A stretch of DNA of 24,868 bases from a virus, in the IMG/VR virus record IMGVR_UViG_3300009181_000315, positions 1 through 24,868 of that record, one strand, 5' to 3'. Shown in pieces: positions 14,453 through 21,612 of this stretch (positions are counted from its first letter, which is position 1; every line of letters starts with the position of its first letter). Below the pieces are notes generated by a model. That model was given only the letters and a program-made list of their open reading frames with translations, was not told the DNA's origin and ran no database searches. The translations under genes and the position numbers were made by a program.

Positions 14453-15177
14453 TAGGCTTGTCCTCCGTCAATAATTAACCCTACAAGTGTAACACCTGTA
14501 AAAGTTGCGGTTTCTGTAAAAGTGGGGCTAGCAGCAGGCGCAGCCCCAAGAGCTGTTAAAGCAAGGGCTGTTGTGGTTGCTCCAGTACCACCATTAGCAA
14601 TTCCGATAGTTCCAGTAGTTATTTTTCCAGCATCAAGGCTAGGAATATCAGTGGTGGCTAGTATAGTCCCCGTGGTAACTCTGCCCTTAGCATCTACTGT
14701 TACTTTTGTATATGCGCTAGCTGTCACTACAGAAGGCAAAGATACAATAGGATTTTTGGGGTCAGTATTATCAACTGTAACTGTTCCGTCAGTATTTGTT
14801 ACAGAAGCAATACCCTGTGCTGCAGCGCTTACTGCAGAATCTACATAGGATTTATTAGTTACATCTGTAGAGACTGTAGCATTAGCGGTAAGAGACATGT
14901 TAGTAGCAACTACCCTAACAAAGTTAGCAGTAGTACTAAAGGTAGTAACTCCATTAAATATATTAGTACCCGCAAGAGTATTGTTACCACTAGTGCTAAC
15001 TGCTCCACCAACTTGGTTAACAGAAATACCTAGTTCGTTTTGGGCAACGCTAATCTTACCTGTACCAGAGTCATAGTACAACGGAGCATTAGCGCCACTA
15101 ACTTGTCCTGGAGGACCTTGAGAGCCTACAACTAAAGGGACCCAGTTCGCTCCATCGTAATATTTAAGAGTACTCAT
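14452..15177 (-). CDS. Fibre protein with collagen-like start and phage-fibre repeats
   Basis: A 241-residue fibre. It starts MSTLKYYDGANWVPLVVGS followed by a short QGPPGQ, close to the start of the 166-residue protein nearby. Residues about 65-115 have the NTLAGTNIFNGVTTFS and DVTNKSYVDSAVSAAAQG elements found in long-fibre repeats (the NKSYVD motif is frequent there). Residues about 155-213 read YTKVTVDAKGRVTTGT, DIPSLDAGKITTGTIGIANG and GGTGATTTALALTALG, the classical phage-fibre repeat. The C-terminus is short and has no obvious tip domain. Coupled on both sides by TAATG. Confidence 0.75.
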   Translation of the reverse strand: MSTLKYYDGANWVPLVVGSQGPPGQVSGANAPLYYDSGTGKISVAQNELGISVNQVGGAVSTSGNNTLAGTNIFNGVTTFSTTANFVRVVATNMSLTANATVSTDVTNKSYVDSAVSAAAQGIASVTNTDGTVTVDNTDPKNPIVSLPSVVTASAYTKVTVDAKGRVTTGTILATTDIPSLDAGKITTGTIGIANGGTGATTTALALTALGAAPAASPTFTETATFTGVTLVGLIIDGGQA

Positions 15178-17201
15178 TATAGCCTCGTGGTAATCTGTGT
15201 GTTAATTAATTGATTAACAAACTCTTCAGCAAGTAGTCTGTGCCCTTCTGGGCTTGGGTGTGCTTGGTCGCTAATAATCATAAAGTCAGTATTACCAGTA
15301 TTATTTATTGCTGTTTGGTAGCCAGTACCTGTAAATATACATGGACCAACTTCAGTAACAGCGGTACTAGATGTAAGCGAAATATCTGGGTACTTATTTA
15401 GTGTTAATGTGTACGGACCTGAACCACTAATAGCAGTAACAACTCTACGTCCTCCCCAAGTTCCGTAAAGGCTACCTAGTTCAACTGTTGCTCCAACTGA
15501 TATATAGTTAGTAGTAACAATATTAGGATTAGAGGTTGAATAAGTATACGCACTTGATAGGGTTGTTGCTGCTGGAGTGTACCTAAGTGGAAGTTCCAAC
15601 AAGTTGATAAATATACCGTTTACTTGGCTATCCGCCATAGCAGTTTTAATAGCATCAGTTGCTTTAAACCAGTTAACATTAAGAAATTCTACGCCAAATG
15701 TAGGTAGCGCAGAAAGCCCAATAATAACTGCGTTAGGGAACAAAGTACGCAGTGAGCGGAAGTACGTAAGGATTTCAGTAGCAAGCCTAGTAGCATCATA
15801 GTTAAGGTCATTGTGTCCACCAGCAACCGCAATAATATCGGGAGCTTTAGTAAGCTTACTTAGGTCAGTAAAATTACGCGCTCTAAATATTGGTCTAGAA
15901 CCGCGTACTACAGCATCACCAGAGTAGTGAGCCTCAGCAACTGTTGGTAAAGTTCCGTAGTTTATTCCGCGAATAAGGGTAAGAACGTTTCCAGCAGCGG
16001 TGCTGACTGTTACATACTCGGCACCAATGAACGCATTAAAGGGATATGTAGGAGTGCCAAAATTCGTTATGTCAGATACTGTTGCAGTAGTCGCTGTGGC
16101 AGTAATATTACCGCTTAAACTTGCACAAGTATTTTGGGTATCGCTAATTACAACAAACCCTGTTCCACCCTGAGCAACGTTAATTACCTCGTCAATACCT
16201 AATAATTTAGATGCAATAGTCGGGTACCCATCAAATACTTGCGTGTTAGAGCCAGTGCTCTCAGTGAAGGAATCTCCTTGCCATAAAATACTTGTTATTT
16301 TTGAAGGGGGCTTATAGATACTAGCGGTAGGTTGTCTATAGATACCGTAAAAAGGAACAGGGCTAGACATAGCTACAGTCACCCTGCGAGTAGTACGAAC
16401 TTCTTTAGCAACCGATGCAGTTTGAGCAGTAGCAGATGCGGTAGCAACTGCGGTTAAAGTTTTTACAGTAAACGTCGTAGTGCCCGTTACACTTGATACA
16501 GTAACTCCAGAAAGATTAAGAGAACTGGTAGATAACCCAGTAATACTAACTACATCTCCAACCGCTAATGTACTGTTTGGGTTAGTAACTGTGTAGGTAG
16601 TTGTAGTTGTGTTATTACTTGAGGCGGCAGTTACCACAAGTGGTGTAAACGTTGGGTCAACAAATTTAACAAGAGTTCTATAAGTGCTACCGCTACCCGT
16701 TGCACCAAACAGTACATAGCTAGAGTTTACAGGCTGACCATCTATAAAAATCATTCCCTTGCTACTAGACGCTATGTCTTTCCACGTTATTTCAAACTGA
16801 GAGCCGTCGTAGTCAAACTCTACAGAATAACTACCGCCATCAAATGGATAACCGTTATTAAGAGAGCCTTGCACAGCAGCATAGTCTGGAATAGTAGTAC
16901 CAGCAGCTTTCATTACGTTTCCGTGATACAAAAAATAAGGGGATTTACTTGCATCAAATGCTCGGTTAAACCCACTACCAGTTCCCGTTGAAGTTCCTGG
17001 GTAAACCAAGACTGAGTTAGTTATGGTAGCCGCCGTAGTCTTAGTAAGAGTAGGCGGGTTAGTCATTGGGGTCAACCCTTTTAGACCATCTGCCGATGTT
17101 CTTGGAGGAAGTGTATACCGTCCAGGAAGTACCTTATTTAACTGAGCGTATTTAGCGTCTGACTGTGCTTTTGAATAACTAGGTACGTCAAGAATTCCCA
17201 T
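15177..17201 (-). CDS. Tail/head fibre with SGNH (GDSL-type) esterase domain
   Basis: A 674-residue protein. Residues about 60-285 are a beta-sandwich with VEFDYDGSQFEITW and GMIFIDGQPVNSSYV. Residues about 300-674 form an SGNH hydrolase with all four blocks: GDSF (nucleophile Ser311), GGTG (345-348), GGHND (461-465, Asn464) and DQAHPSP (Asp645, His648). Such domains remove acyl groups from glycans, so the protein probably deacylates a host surface polysaccharide at adsorption. The domains are interrupted three times by beta modules (about 188-265, 362-434 and 545-620), all between conserved blocks, leaving the catalytic residues intact. The protein lies in the fibre cassette, coupled by TAATG on both sides. 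Confidence 0.85.
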   Translation of the reverse strand: MGILDVPSYSKAQSDAKYAQLNKVLPGRYTLPPRTSADGLKGLTPMTNPPTLTKTTAATITNSVLVYPGTSTGTGSGFNRAFDASKSPYFLYHGNVMKAAGTTIPDYAAVQGSLNNGYPFDGGSYSVEFDYDGSQFEITWKDIASSSKGMIFIDGQPVNSSYVLFGATGSGSTYRTLVKFVDPTFTPLVVTAASSNNTTTTTYTVTNPNSTLAVGDVVSITGLSTSSLNLSGVTVSSVTGTTTFTVKTLTAVATASATAQTASVAKEVRTTRRVTVAMSSPVPFYGIYRQPTASIYKPPSKITSILWQGDSFTESTGSNTQVFDGYPTIASKLLGIDEVINVAQGGTGFVVISDTQNTCASLSGNITATATTATVSDITNFGTPTYPFNAFIGAEYVTVSTAAGNVLTLIRGINYGTLPTVAEAHYSGDAVVRGSRPIFRARNFTDLSKLTKAPDIIAVAGGHNDLNYDATRLATEILTYFRSLRTLFPNAVIIGLSALPTFGVEFLNVNWFKATDAIKTAMADSQVNGIFINLLELPLRYTPAATTLSSAYTYSTSNPNIVTTNYISVGATVELGSLYGTWGGRRVVTAISGSGPYTLTLNKYPDISLTSSTAVTEVGPCIFTGTGYQTAINNTGNTDFMIISDQAHPSPEGHRLLAEEFVNQLINTQITTRL
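15342..15569 (-). repeat. Third inserted module in the SGNH protein
   Basis: Residues about 545-620, placed between block III and the DQAHP block. It contains TNYISVGATVELGSLYG, GGRRVVTAISGSGPYTLTL and SSTAVTEVGP. It looks like a separate small beta domain rather than a copy of the neck module: a strand, a G-turn, VVTAISGSG.YTLTL, then a closing V-strand. The flanking residues, LLELPLRYTP and CIFTGTGYQ, read as one SGNH loop when the stretch is taken out. Confidence 0.55.
15900..16118 (-). repeat. Second inserted module in the SGNH protein
   Basis: Residues about 362-434, between the GGTG block and the GGHND block. The order is TATATTATVSDITNF, then FIGAEYVTVSTAAGNVLTLI with RGINYGT and AEAHYSGDAVV. 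A run of T-rich strands, G.EYVTV, LTL.RG..GT.....H..G..V is a small beta module that, to my knowledge, recurs in many phage structural proteins. It is a different family from the neck module. Confidence 0.65.
16407..16640 (-). repeat. First inserted module in the SGNH protein
   Basis: Residues about 188-265, within the N-terminal beta-sandwich domain, between LVKFVDP and KEVRTTRRVTVAM. It reads TTTTTYTVTNPNSTLAVGD, then VVSITGLSTSSLNLSGVTVS, SVTGTTTFTVK. The V.D..SITGL....L....V.SV.GTTTFTV order parallels the neck modules (VGM...GTGI......V.SI.G...). Boundaries are approximate. Confidence 0.55.
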
Positions 17202-17701
17202 TATGTCACCACTATCTGAGGCACGTAAGTTGCTGCCCCGTTTGCATCACGTGTAATTGTCGGTTGTGTATAAGTTATAGAAGTTCCGTAAGTAATCTGG
17301 TAGGAGTTAACCGCGCCCGAAACATCAATAGAAAGAGTGGTATAAATTCCAGGGGTCCCGTCTGGAAACCTAACATCGGCAGATGTGACAACCCCAGAAG
17401 CATTTCTAGTGATATTTCCTACGATAAGGAGGTCTGGGTTTTTAACGGCTACTCTACTGTCTACAACAGAGATGGCTCCACCAACAAGTACGTTAGTGCC
17501 GTTTAAAACAAATGCCACAGAGGTGGACGTAGTGGTGTCTACCCAAAGAAGATTAGTATTAGTTGGCGCGGTTGCAGAGGTGATTGTACCTGTGGGACCT
17601 GTTGGACCTGCTGGACCAGTTAGACCTGTATCACCCTTAACTCCTTGGGCAAAGTACTTCCAAGAACTTGTTGTAGAATCCCAGTATTTTAATGCGCTCA
17701 C
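17201..17701 (-). CDS. Collagen-like fibre protein
   Basis: A 166-residue protein starting MSALKYWDSTTSSWKYFAQG and then a short G-x-y run, GVKGDTGLTGPAGPTGPTG (about residues 20-38), enough for a brief triple helix. Next comes SATAPTNTNLLWVDTTTS, a linker shared with the 68-residue neighbour, then a C-terminal beta domain with GAISVVDSRVAVKNPDLLIV and SYQITYGTSITYTQ. It probably forms a short trimeric fibre or fibre adaptor. The start is GTG at 17701 in a GTGA overlap with the preceding stop, and its stop overlaps the SGNH gene (TAATG). Confidence 0.65.
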   Translation of the reverse strand: MSALKYWDSTTSSWKYFAQGVKGDTGLTGPAGPTGPTGTITSATAPTNTNLLWVDTTTSTSVAFVLNGTNVLVGGAISVVDSRVAVKNPDLLIVGNITRNASGVVTSADVRFPDGTPGIYTTLSIDVSGAVNSYQITYGTSITYTQPTITRDANGAATYVPQIVVT

Positions 17702-17904
17702 GCAGAACCACCGTCTACCAAAGTAGTGTAGGTAACATCGTTAGGGTCAGCCCATACAAGAGTTTTATCAGTAGGCGCAGTAGCAGATAAGAAAATACCT
17801 GAAGGACCAGGGATACCTTGAGGACCTACAGCAGTACCCGTTACCGTTACTACAGAAGTAGAGGCTGGGTTTACAACAATAACTTCTTGAGTACTAACCG
17901 CCAT
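17698..17904 (-). CDS. Short collagen-like virion protein
   Basis: A 68-residue protein with an N-terminal strand region EVIVVNPASTSVVTVTG, a brief GPQGIPGPSG collagen-like segment (about residues 27-36), then LSATAPTDKTLVWADPND. The SATAPT....L.W.D linker is repeated in the next gene, so the two look like parts of one fibre family. It is too short to be a full fibre and may be a connector between the neck protein and longer fibres. The ATG at 17904 overlaps the neck-gene stop (TAATG). Confidence 0.6.
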   Translation of the reverse strand: MAVSTQEVIVVNPASTSVVTVTGTAVGPQGIPGPSGIFLSATAPTDKTLVWADPNDVTYTTLVDGGSA

Positions 17905-19166
17905 TATTCCTCCGTGACTTGGCGATTAGCAAATACTAAACCGCGCACGTAGGTTTCATTGAAAGACTCATCAGCCTTGTAGATTTGCAAATCCCAGAAA
18001 GATTTAAGCGGGAGGTCAAGTGTTTGGTCGTGAGTAAGGGATAAAGTTACCTTACCCAAAGCAACGTCTGTAATAGTGCAAGTAATTTCAGCCGCAATAA
18101 CAGGTGCGCCTGGGTAAGTTCTAGCCTGTGCTTTAACTAGGTAACCAGTTAAGTTAATTGGGAAGTCAAATGGGACTGACCAAACGTCACCCTGCGTAAG
18201 AACAATGTCGTAAACGCCCACGTTGCTTGGAAGTGGGGTGCGACCCTTCATGTTATTCTCAATGTAAACGCGCTCTGGCTTAGTGCTATCGTCAATTTCC
18301 TGAGGCATGTAAACAGGCACTAGTTTATTGGTGGTACGAGAAATACGGCGTAGTATACCCATTTCAATACGGAATAAACCAACGTTCAAAGCCGCACACA
18401 GGTCGCGGTACTGCTGTTGGCGCTGAGCAATAATATTAGATAACTGCGTAAAGCGCTGACTACGAGGAATCTGTACTCCATCTGGAGCCATGATATTGAT
18501 ATCAAACGCGGCGTCTGTAGCAAGCGCCCACAGAGCCTCTACAGCGGCTAGGAGAGCCACTGGGTACTCTTCTACGGCTGGGATGTTAGCAATGGTCACT
18601 TCACTACCGTAAGCGTCTGTACGGTTGCTTGTGTGCTGTGTAACGGCAGTGTTGACAAACGTAGTAAGTTCGGTGGTTGTGAAGTAGCGGTAACTAGTGC
18701 CTGTAATAATAATTACGGCATTCTCCGTAGGAACATTGGTAAAGGTTACGGTACCAGAAACTGTGTTTGTGTTAACCGCAGATACGTTTACCGTATTTGT
18801 CCCTGTAATTGAGGACACCATAGCGGTTGATGCAATCCCCGTACCACTTGCCGACATACCTACAACAATTCCAGTAGTAGCGTTTACAGTAAAACTGCTA
18901 GTTCCAACGCCGCCACCAGAGCCAGTTTTAGTTGTTGAGTTTGAGTTAAAATGTATTATTCCAAGGTTTTCTTCAACCGTAAAATTTGTTGGATTGGCTT
19001 GAGATAAACCATTAACCGTAACGGTTAGATACGTAGCATCTACGGGCTTAACGTTTAAATAAAAGTCTTTAGTAACACCATCACCAGTAAGGTTAGTGGT
19101 AAATTGTTTGGCGTTGTCTCCAAGTTCTAGACGAACTCTAGAAAGGAGGTCAGAAAGTACAGCCAC
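17904..19166 (-). CDS. Neck/connector protein with inserted beta module and BppU-like C-terminal domain
   Basis: A 420-residue protein. It starts MAVLSDLLSRVRLELGDN, then a beta part up to VEENLGIIHFN (residue 73), resumed at VPTENAVIIITGTSYRYF (145-162) after a module insertion, followed by helices (ELTTFVNTAVTQHT; EYPVALLAAVEALWALATDA) in the manner of connector proteins. Residues about 318-420 are BppU-N-like: YDIVLTQGDVWSVPFDF, INLTGYLVKAQARTY, GKVTLSLTHDQTLDL and a final WDLQIY strand. Such domains anchor fibres in other phages. The start is GTG at 19166 with AAGGAG five bases upstream. The double nature and the fibre genes that follow suggest it is the fibre dock. Confidence 0.65.
   Translation of the reverse strand: MAVLSDLLSRVRLELGDNAKQFTTNLTGDGVTKDFYLNVKPVDATYLTVTVNGLSQANPTNFTVEENLGIIHFNSNSTTKTGSGGGVGTSSFTVNATTGIVVGMSASGTGIASTAMVSSITGTNTVNVSAVNTNTVSGTVTFTNVPTENAVIIITGTSYRYFTTTELTTFVNTAVTQHTSNRTDAYGSEVTIANIPAVEEYPVALLAAVEALWALATDAAFDINIMAPDGVQIPRSQRFTQLSNIIAQRQQQYRDLCAALNVGLFRIEMGILRRISRTTNKLVPVYMPQEIDDSTKPERVYIENNMKGRTPLPSNVGVYDIVLTQGDVWSVPFDFPINLTGYLVKAQARTYPGAPVIAAEITCTITDVALGKVTLSLTHDQTLDLPLKSFWDLQIYKADESFNETYVRGLVFANRQVTEE
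18735..18914 (-). repeat. Inserted beta module in the 420-residue neck protein
   Basis: Residues about 85-144 read GGVGTSSFTVNATTGIVVGM, then SGTGIASTAMVSSITG, then TVSGTVTFTN. It shares VGT, TV, TTG, VVGM, GTGI, S..., SI.G and FTN in order with the module of the 245-residue neck protein. The insertion falls between two strands of one beta domain (IIHFN and AVIIITG). Confidence 0.75.
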
Positions 19167-19235
19167 AAAAACTCCTTACGTGCACTCTAATAAATAATGC
19201 CTTACTTTGGTGAAAAAATCTGCCTAAAATAGAAA

Positions 19236-19256
19236 TGGTGGGCACGAAGCCCACCA
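19236..19256 (-). terminator. Terminator-like hairpin after the 122-residue gene
   Basis: An eight-base perfect stem (TGGTGGGC with GCCCACCA) and a five-base loop, 14 bases after the stop at 19270. On the minus strand it is followed by ATTTCTATTTTAG, a T-rich but interrupted tail, so termination is likely but perhaps leaky. It separates the head genes from the neck/fibre block. The following 70 bases are AT-rich, and a promoter may lie there, though I see no good pair of boxes. Confidence 0.6.
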
Positions 19257-19269
19257 CTCTAAAACCTGC

Positions 19270-19638
19270 TTAGATAACTCCAGCGAGGTAACCCTTTTCT
19301 TCAAGGTGGCGAGCCAAGTCTTTATTGACTTGGTACTTCTGACCAGCACGGAAGGAAAAGTAATTTCCAGCACCGAAAGTCATATTTTCAATGTCTTCAA
19401 CTACGCGGATAGTAACAGCCTTTTCGCTGTTGTCTACGATAGTTGGCTCATCAACAATAACTGTTACCCTGTTAGGTACAGTAGCGTCGATTACTTCAGT
19501 CTCTAATGCGACTGCTTTTTGTGCGGTAGCCATTGCCATAGTCTGAGCGGCTTCTGCCTGCTCATCAGCAAATGCTGCCTGCTGTGCTTCACGCTGACGA
19601 CCAGTGGTGTCAGTTGGTTTTGCTTTTGATGTTGCCAT
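19270..19638 (-). CDS. Small head protein after the capsid gene
   Basis: A 122-residue protein. The start ATG at 19638 has GGAG nine bases upstream. The upstream in-frame TTG at 19653 would place that site inside the gene, so I reject it. The N-terminal 45 residues are Ala/Gln-rich and probably helical (RQREAQQAAFADEQAEAAQT). The rest is beta-rich, with VTVIVDEPTIVDNSEKAVTI and then FSFRAGQKYQVNKDLARHLE and EKGYL at the end. The F..G..Y.V...LA..L...GYL ending is common in small proteins encoded next to coat proteins. A capsid-accessory role is inferred from position. It has its own hairpins before and after. Confidence 0.55.
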   Translation of the reverse strand: MATSKAKPTDTTGRQREAQQAAFADEQAEAAQTMAMATAQKAVALETEVIDATVPNRVTVIVDEPTIVDNSEKAVTIRVVEDIENMTFGAGNYFSFRAGQKYQVNKDLARHLEEKGYLAGVI

Positions 19639-19674
19639 GAGTGTTTTCTCCAATGTTAGTGTCTGTTTAAAAGC

Positions 19675-19700
19675 AGAGAGGGGGCTTGCGCCCCCTCTCT
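19675..19700 (-). terminator. Strong hairpin just after the major capsid gene
   Basis: An eleven-base perfect stem (AGAGAGGGGGC with GCCCCCTCTCT) and a four-base loop, 12 bases after the capsid stop. On the minus strand GCTTTTAAAC follows, a short T-run offset by two bases. This is the strongest stem in the window. It should partly end transcription, or shield the capsid mRNA 3' end, so that capsid mRNA outnumbers downstream messages. Confidence 0.65.
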
Positions 19701-19711
19701 AGGGGTCTTAA

Positions 19712-20782
19712 TTAGTTGGTTTCAGCAACTACGATTGCCTGGTCGGTGATTAGACCAAGACCGAAGATTGAGTACCATGCAAGTGCATGCTCACGTCCGA
19801 AGTCTAGGATACCACCATCGCGCAATTCCACAGGAAGTGAGATAGCGTGACCAAAGGCATTGTCGCCGATGAAGATTGCTGAGTAGCGGTCAGAACCACC
19901 ATTACCTGTGAAGGTGTTAGGGGTTGTGTAGCCACCACCAGCAGCAACTACTGGAGTTGCAACTGCGGTATCAGCGGTGTATGAAGTGCCTGCTCCACCT
20001 GGAACCTTGAGAATCTGAGTGGTCTCAATGAATACGGTGTCGTAAAGGCGACCGATTTCACCAAGCATGAAGTTACCAGGAGCGGCATACTTCGAAACTT
20101 CGATGAATTCAGGGTTGTCACGAAGAGCACGGCTCTGGTGAGGGTGAACAAACGCAACGTAGGTTTCGCCTAGTCTTGGGATGTTCTTGGTAGCCAAGGT
20201 CTCAACTGCATCCTTAACGGTTGCGGTTGTTAGACCAAAGTTACCAGTCATACCAGCGCGGTTAGCGCCCTTGGTGCCCTTGTCGTACCAGTTGTTAACA
20301 GCTGATAGACCTGAGCGGTCGTAACCGTAGATTACAGAAGTGGCACCGTAAAGGGTGTCGCGTGAAATCTGGTCAAGGTAGATAGCCATGTTGCGACCCA
20401 ATAGACGGGAAGCAGATGCCATGACATCGTCGAATGAAGCATTTAGCAAGAGTTCTGACACAGCAAGAGCATAACCATGCTCAGAAACTGTGATTGAGAA
20501 CTGCTGTGCAGTCAATGCGTTGGTACTCATACGAACACCTTCAACCAATGGCTGTGCAAAGCCAAGGTTGTTGTATCGCATGAAGTTAATCTGAAGACCT
20601 GGTGCAACACCAAGTTCAGTCTTTTTTACAGCAAACTGTTCGAAACGCAGGATTGGCATAGCCTGGAAAAGAATTTCCTTTGACCAAATCTGCTGAATCG
20701 CCTGAGTTAGCTGCGAGTTTGTGCCTGAGTAGGCGGTAGGTGACGCGGCGAGATTGCCTGTACCTGTTAATGCGCTAGCCAC
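19712..20782 (-). CDS. Major capsid protein, N4-gp56 family
   Basis: A 356-residue coat protein, the shell subunit. Recognisable family segments are TQAIQQIWSKEILFQAMP near the N-terminus, ISRDTLYGATSVIYGYDRS (about 140-158), then PRLGETYVAFVHPHQSRAL (about 203-221) and FMLGEIGRLYDTVFIETTQ (about 239-257). The last is the strongest. The start is GTG at 20782 with AAGGAG seven bases upstream. No N-terminal cleavage domain and no protease gene is visible, so head maturation without proteolysis is likely. A hand-counted line of the gene is 50% G+C, above the fibre and sheath genes, as expected for high expression. Confidence 0.93.
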   Translation of the reverse strand: MASALTGTGNLAASPTAYSGTNSQLTQAIQQIWSKEILFQAMPILRFEQFAVKKTELGVAPGLQINFMRYNNLGFAQPLVEGVRMSTNALTAQQFSITVSEHGYALAVSELLLNASFDDVMASASRLLGRNMAIYLDQISRDTLYGATSVIYGYDRSGLSAVNNWYDKGTKGANRAGMTGNFGLTTATVKDAVETLATKNIPRLGETYVAFVHPHQSRALRDNPEFIEVSKYAAPGNFMLGEIGRLYDTVFIETTQILKVPGGAGTSYTADTAVATPVVAAGGGYTTPNTFTGNGGSDRYSAIFIGDNAFGHAISLPVELRDGGILDFGREHALAWYSIFGLGLITDQAIVVAETN

Positions 20783-20823
20783 TTGTGGACTCCTTGTATA
20801 GTTTTGATTGTTAAGTTGGGGTA

Positions 20824-21612
20824 TTAACCAAACAGACCAGTAGAACGACCTTGAGCGGTTGGGCTCAAGAGACTATCTCGATACTTAGCGTATTCAGCCA
20901 ACGACATGGACTCAATGTCCTGTGCCGTAAACTGACGTGTACCAGTTTCGATGTCAAGAGGTCCCGCGTTAGGCGGAGTTGTTACTCTTGTTCCAGTCAT
21001 ATCCCGACGAGCAGCCTGCATAGCTTGCTGTGCTGCATCTAGGATACTAGATGATTTAGCCTTTAGTCCTTGAATACTCTGTTCAATTTCGTCAATTGAG
21101 TTACCGTTAATCATGTCTACAAGTTCTGGAATGATATTATCCCGCTCTTGCTCTAAACGACTTGTACGGTAATTCTGAATTTCTGCAAACGTTTTTTCTC
21201 GGTCCAGTAGAGCAAAGGCACGCTCGCGCTCGTTGCGCTCACGCTCTAACTGCTCGTTCCATTCGGATTCTTTAACTTTTAAAAGGTCCCGAAGTTCAAG
21301 CTCTTCCTCTTTTTTAAGCTTAGCCTCTTCTGCTAACTTCGCGTCAAGAGCGGTTTGTTCAGCCAATTTACGGGCTGAGTCCTCTTCTTTTTCACGTTTG
21401 ATAGCGTCAAGTTCTTCTTTGAGGCTGTTAATTTGAGGATAAAGTTTGTCCTTCTCCTGAGTACGAACTTTTGCCAAATCTTCTTCAGTGTAGAATTTTT
21501 GACCGTTCGATGAGATAGCAGTCGGTGCGTCAACGCCCGTTTCTGCTGCCACTGGAGGGACATTCGCTTCGGCAGTAAATGCTTCAACGTCTGCGTTTAC
21601 AGATTGGTTCAT
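20824..21612 (-). CDS. Capsid scaffolding protein
   Basis: A 262-residue, highly charged and helical protein just before the coat gene, the usual place of a scaffold. From about residue 40 to 150 it is a long coiled coil of Glu, Lys, Arg and Leu, for example INSLKEELDAIKREKEEDSA, LKKEEELELRDLL and NEQLERERNERERAFALLD. Residues 150-190 contain RTSRLEQERDNIIPELVDM. The C-terminal part is less charged and ends RDSLLSPTAQGRSTGLFG. The scaffold call rests on composition and position. No protease motif is visible, so it is probably released or left inside rather than self-cleaved. The ATG at 21612 has an AAGGA site. Confidence 0.75.
   Translation of the reverse strand: MNQSVNADVEAFTAEANVPPVAAETGVDAPTAISSNGQKFYTEEDLAKVRTQEKDKLYPQINSLKEELDAIKREKEEDSARKLAEQTALDAKLAEEAKLKKEEELELRDLLKVKESEWNEQLERERNERERAFALLDREKTFAEIQNYRTSRLEQERDNIIPELVDMINGNSIDEIEQSIQGLKAKSSSILDAAQQAMQAARRDMTGTRVTTPPNAGPLDIETGTRQFTAQDIESMSLAEYAKYRDSLLSPTAQGRSTGLFG

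Noticed and set aside
13900-14700. Direct nucleotide repeats in the fibre genes as a mobile element or CRISPR-like array
   Set aside because: The similar stretches encode the GGTG fibre repeat in frame, have irregular spacing and are diverged at DNA level.
17618-17860. Collagen-like repeats as a sign of host-derived DNA
   Set aside because: Short G-x-y runs are common in phage fibres, and composition and gene coupling match the neighbours.
19639-19653. TTG start for the small head protein, adding five residues
   Set aside because: The GGAG that should serve as ribosome site would lie inside the coding part. The ATG at 19638 has that site nine bases upstream.
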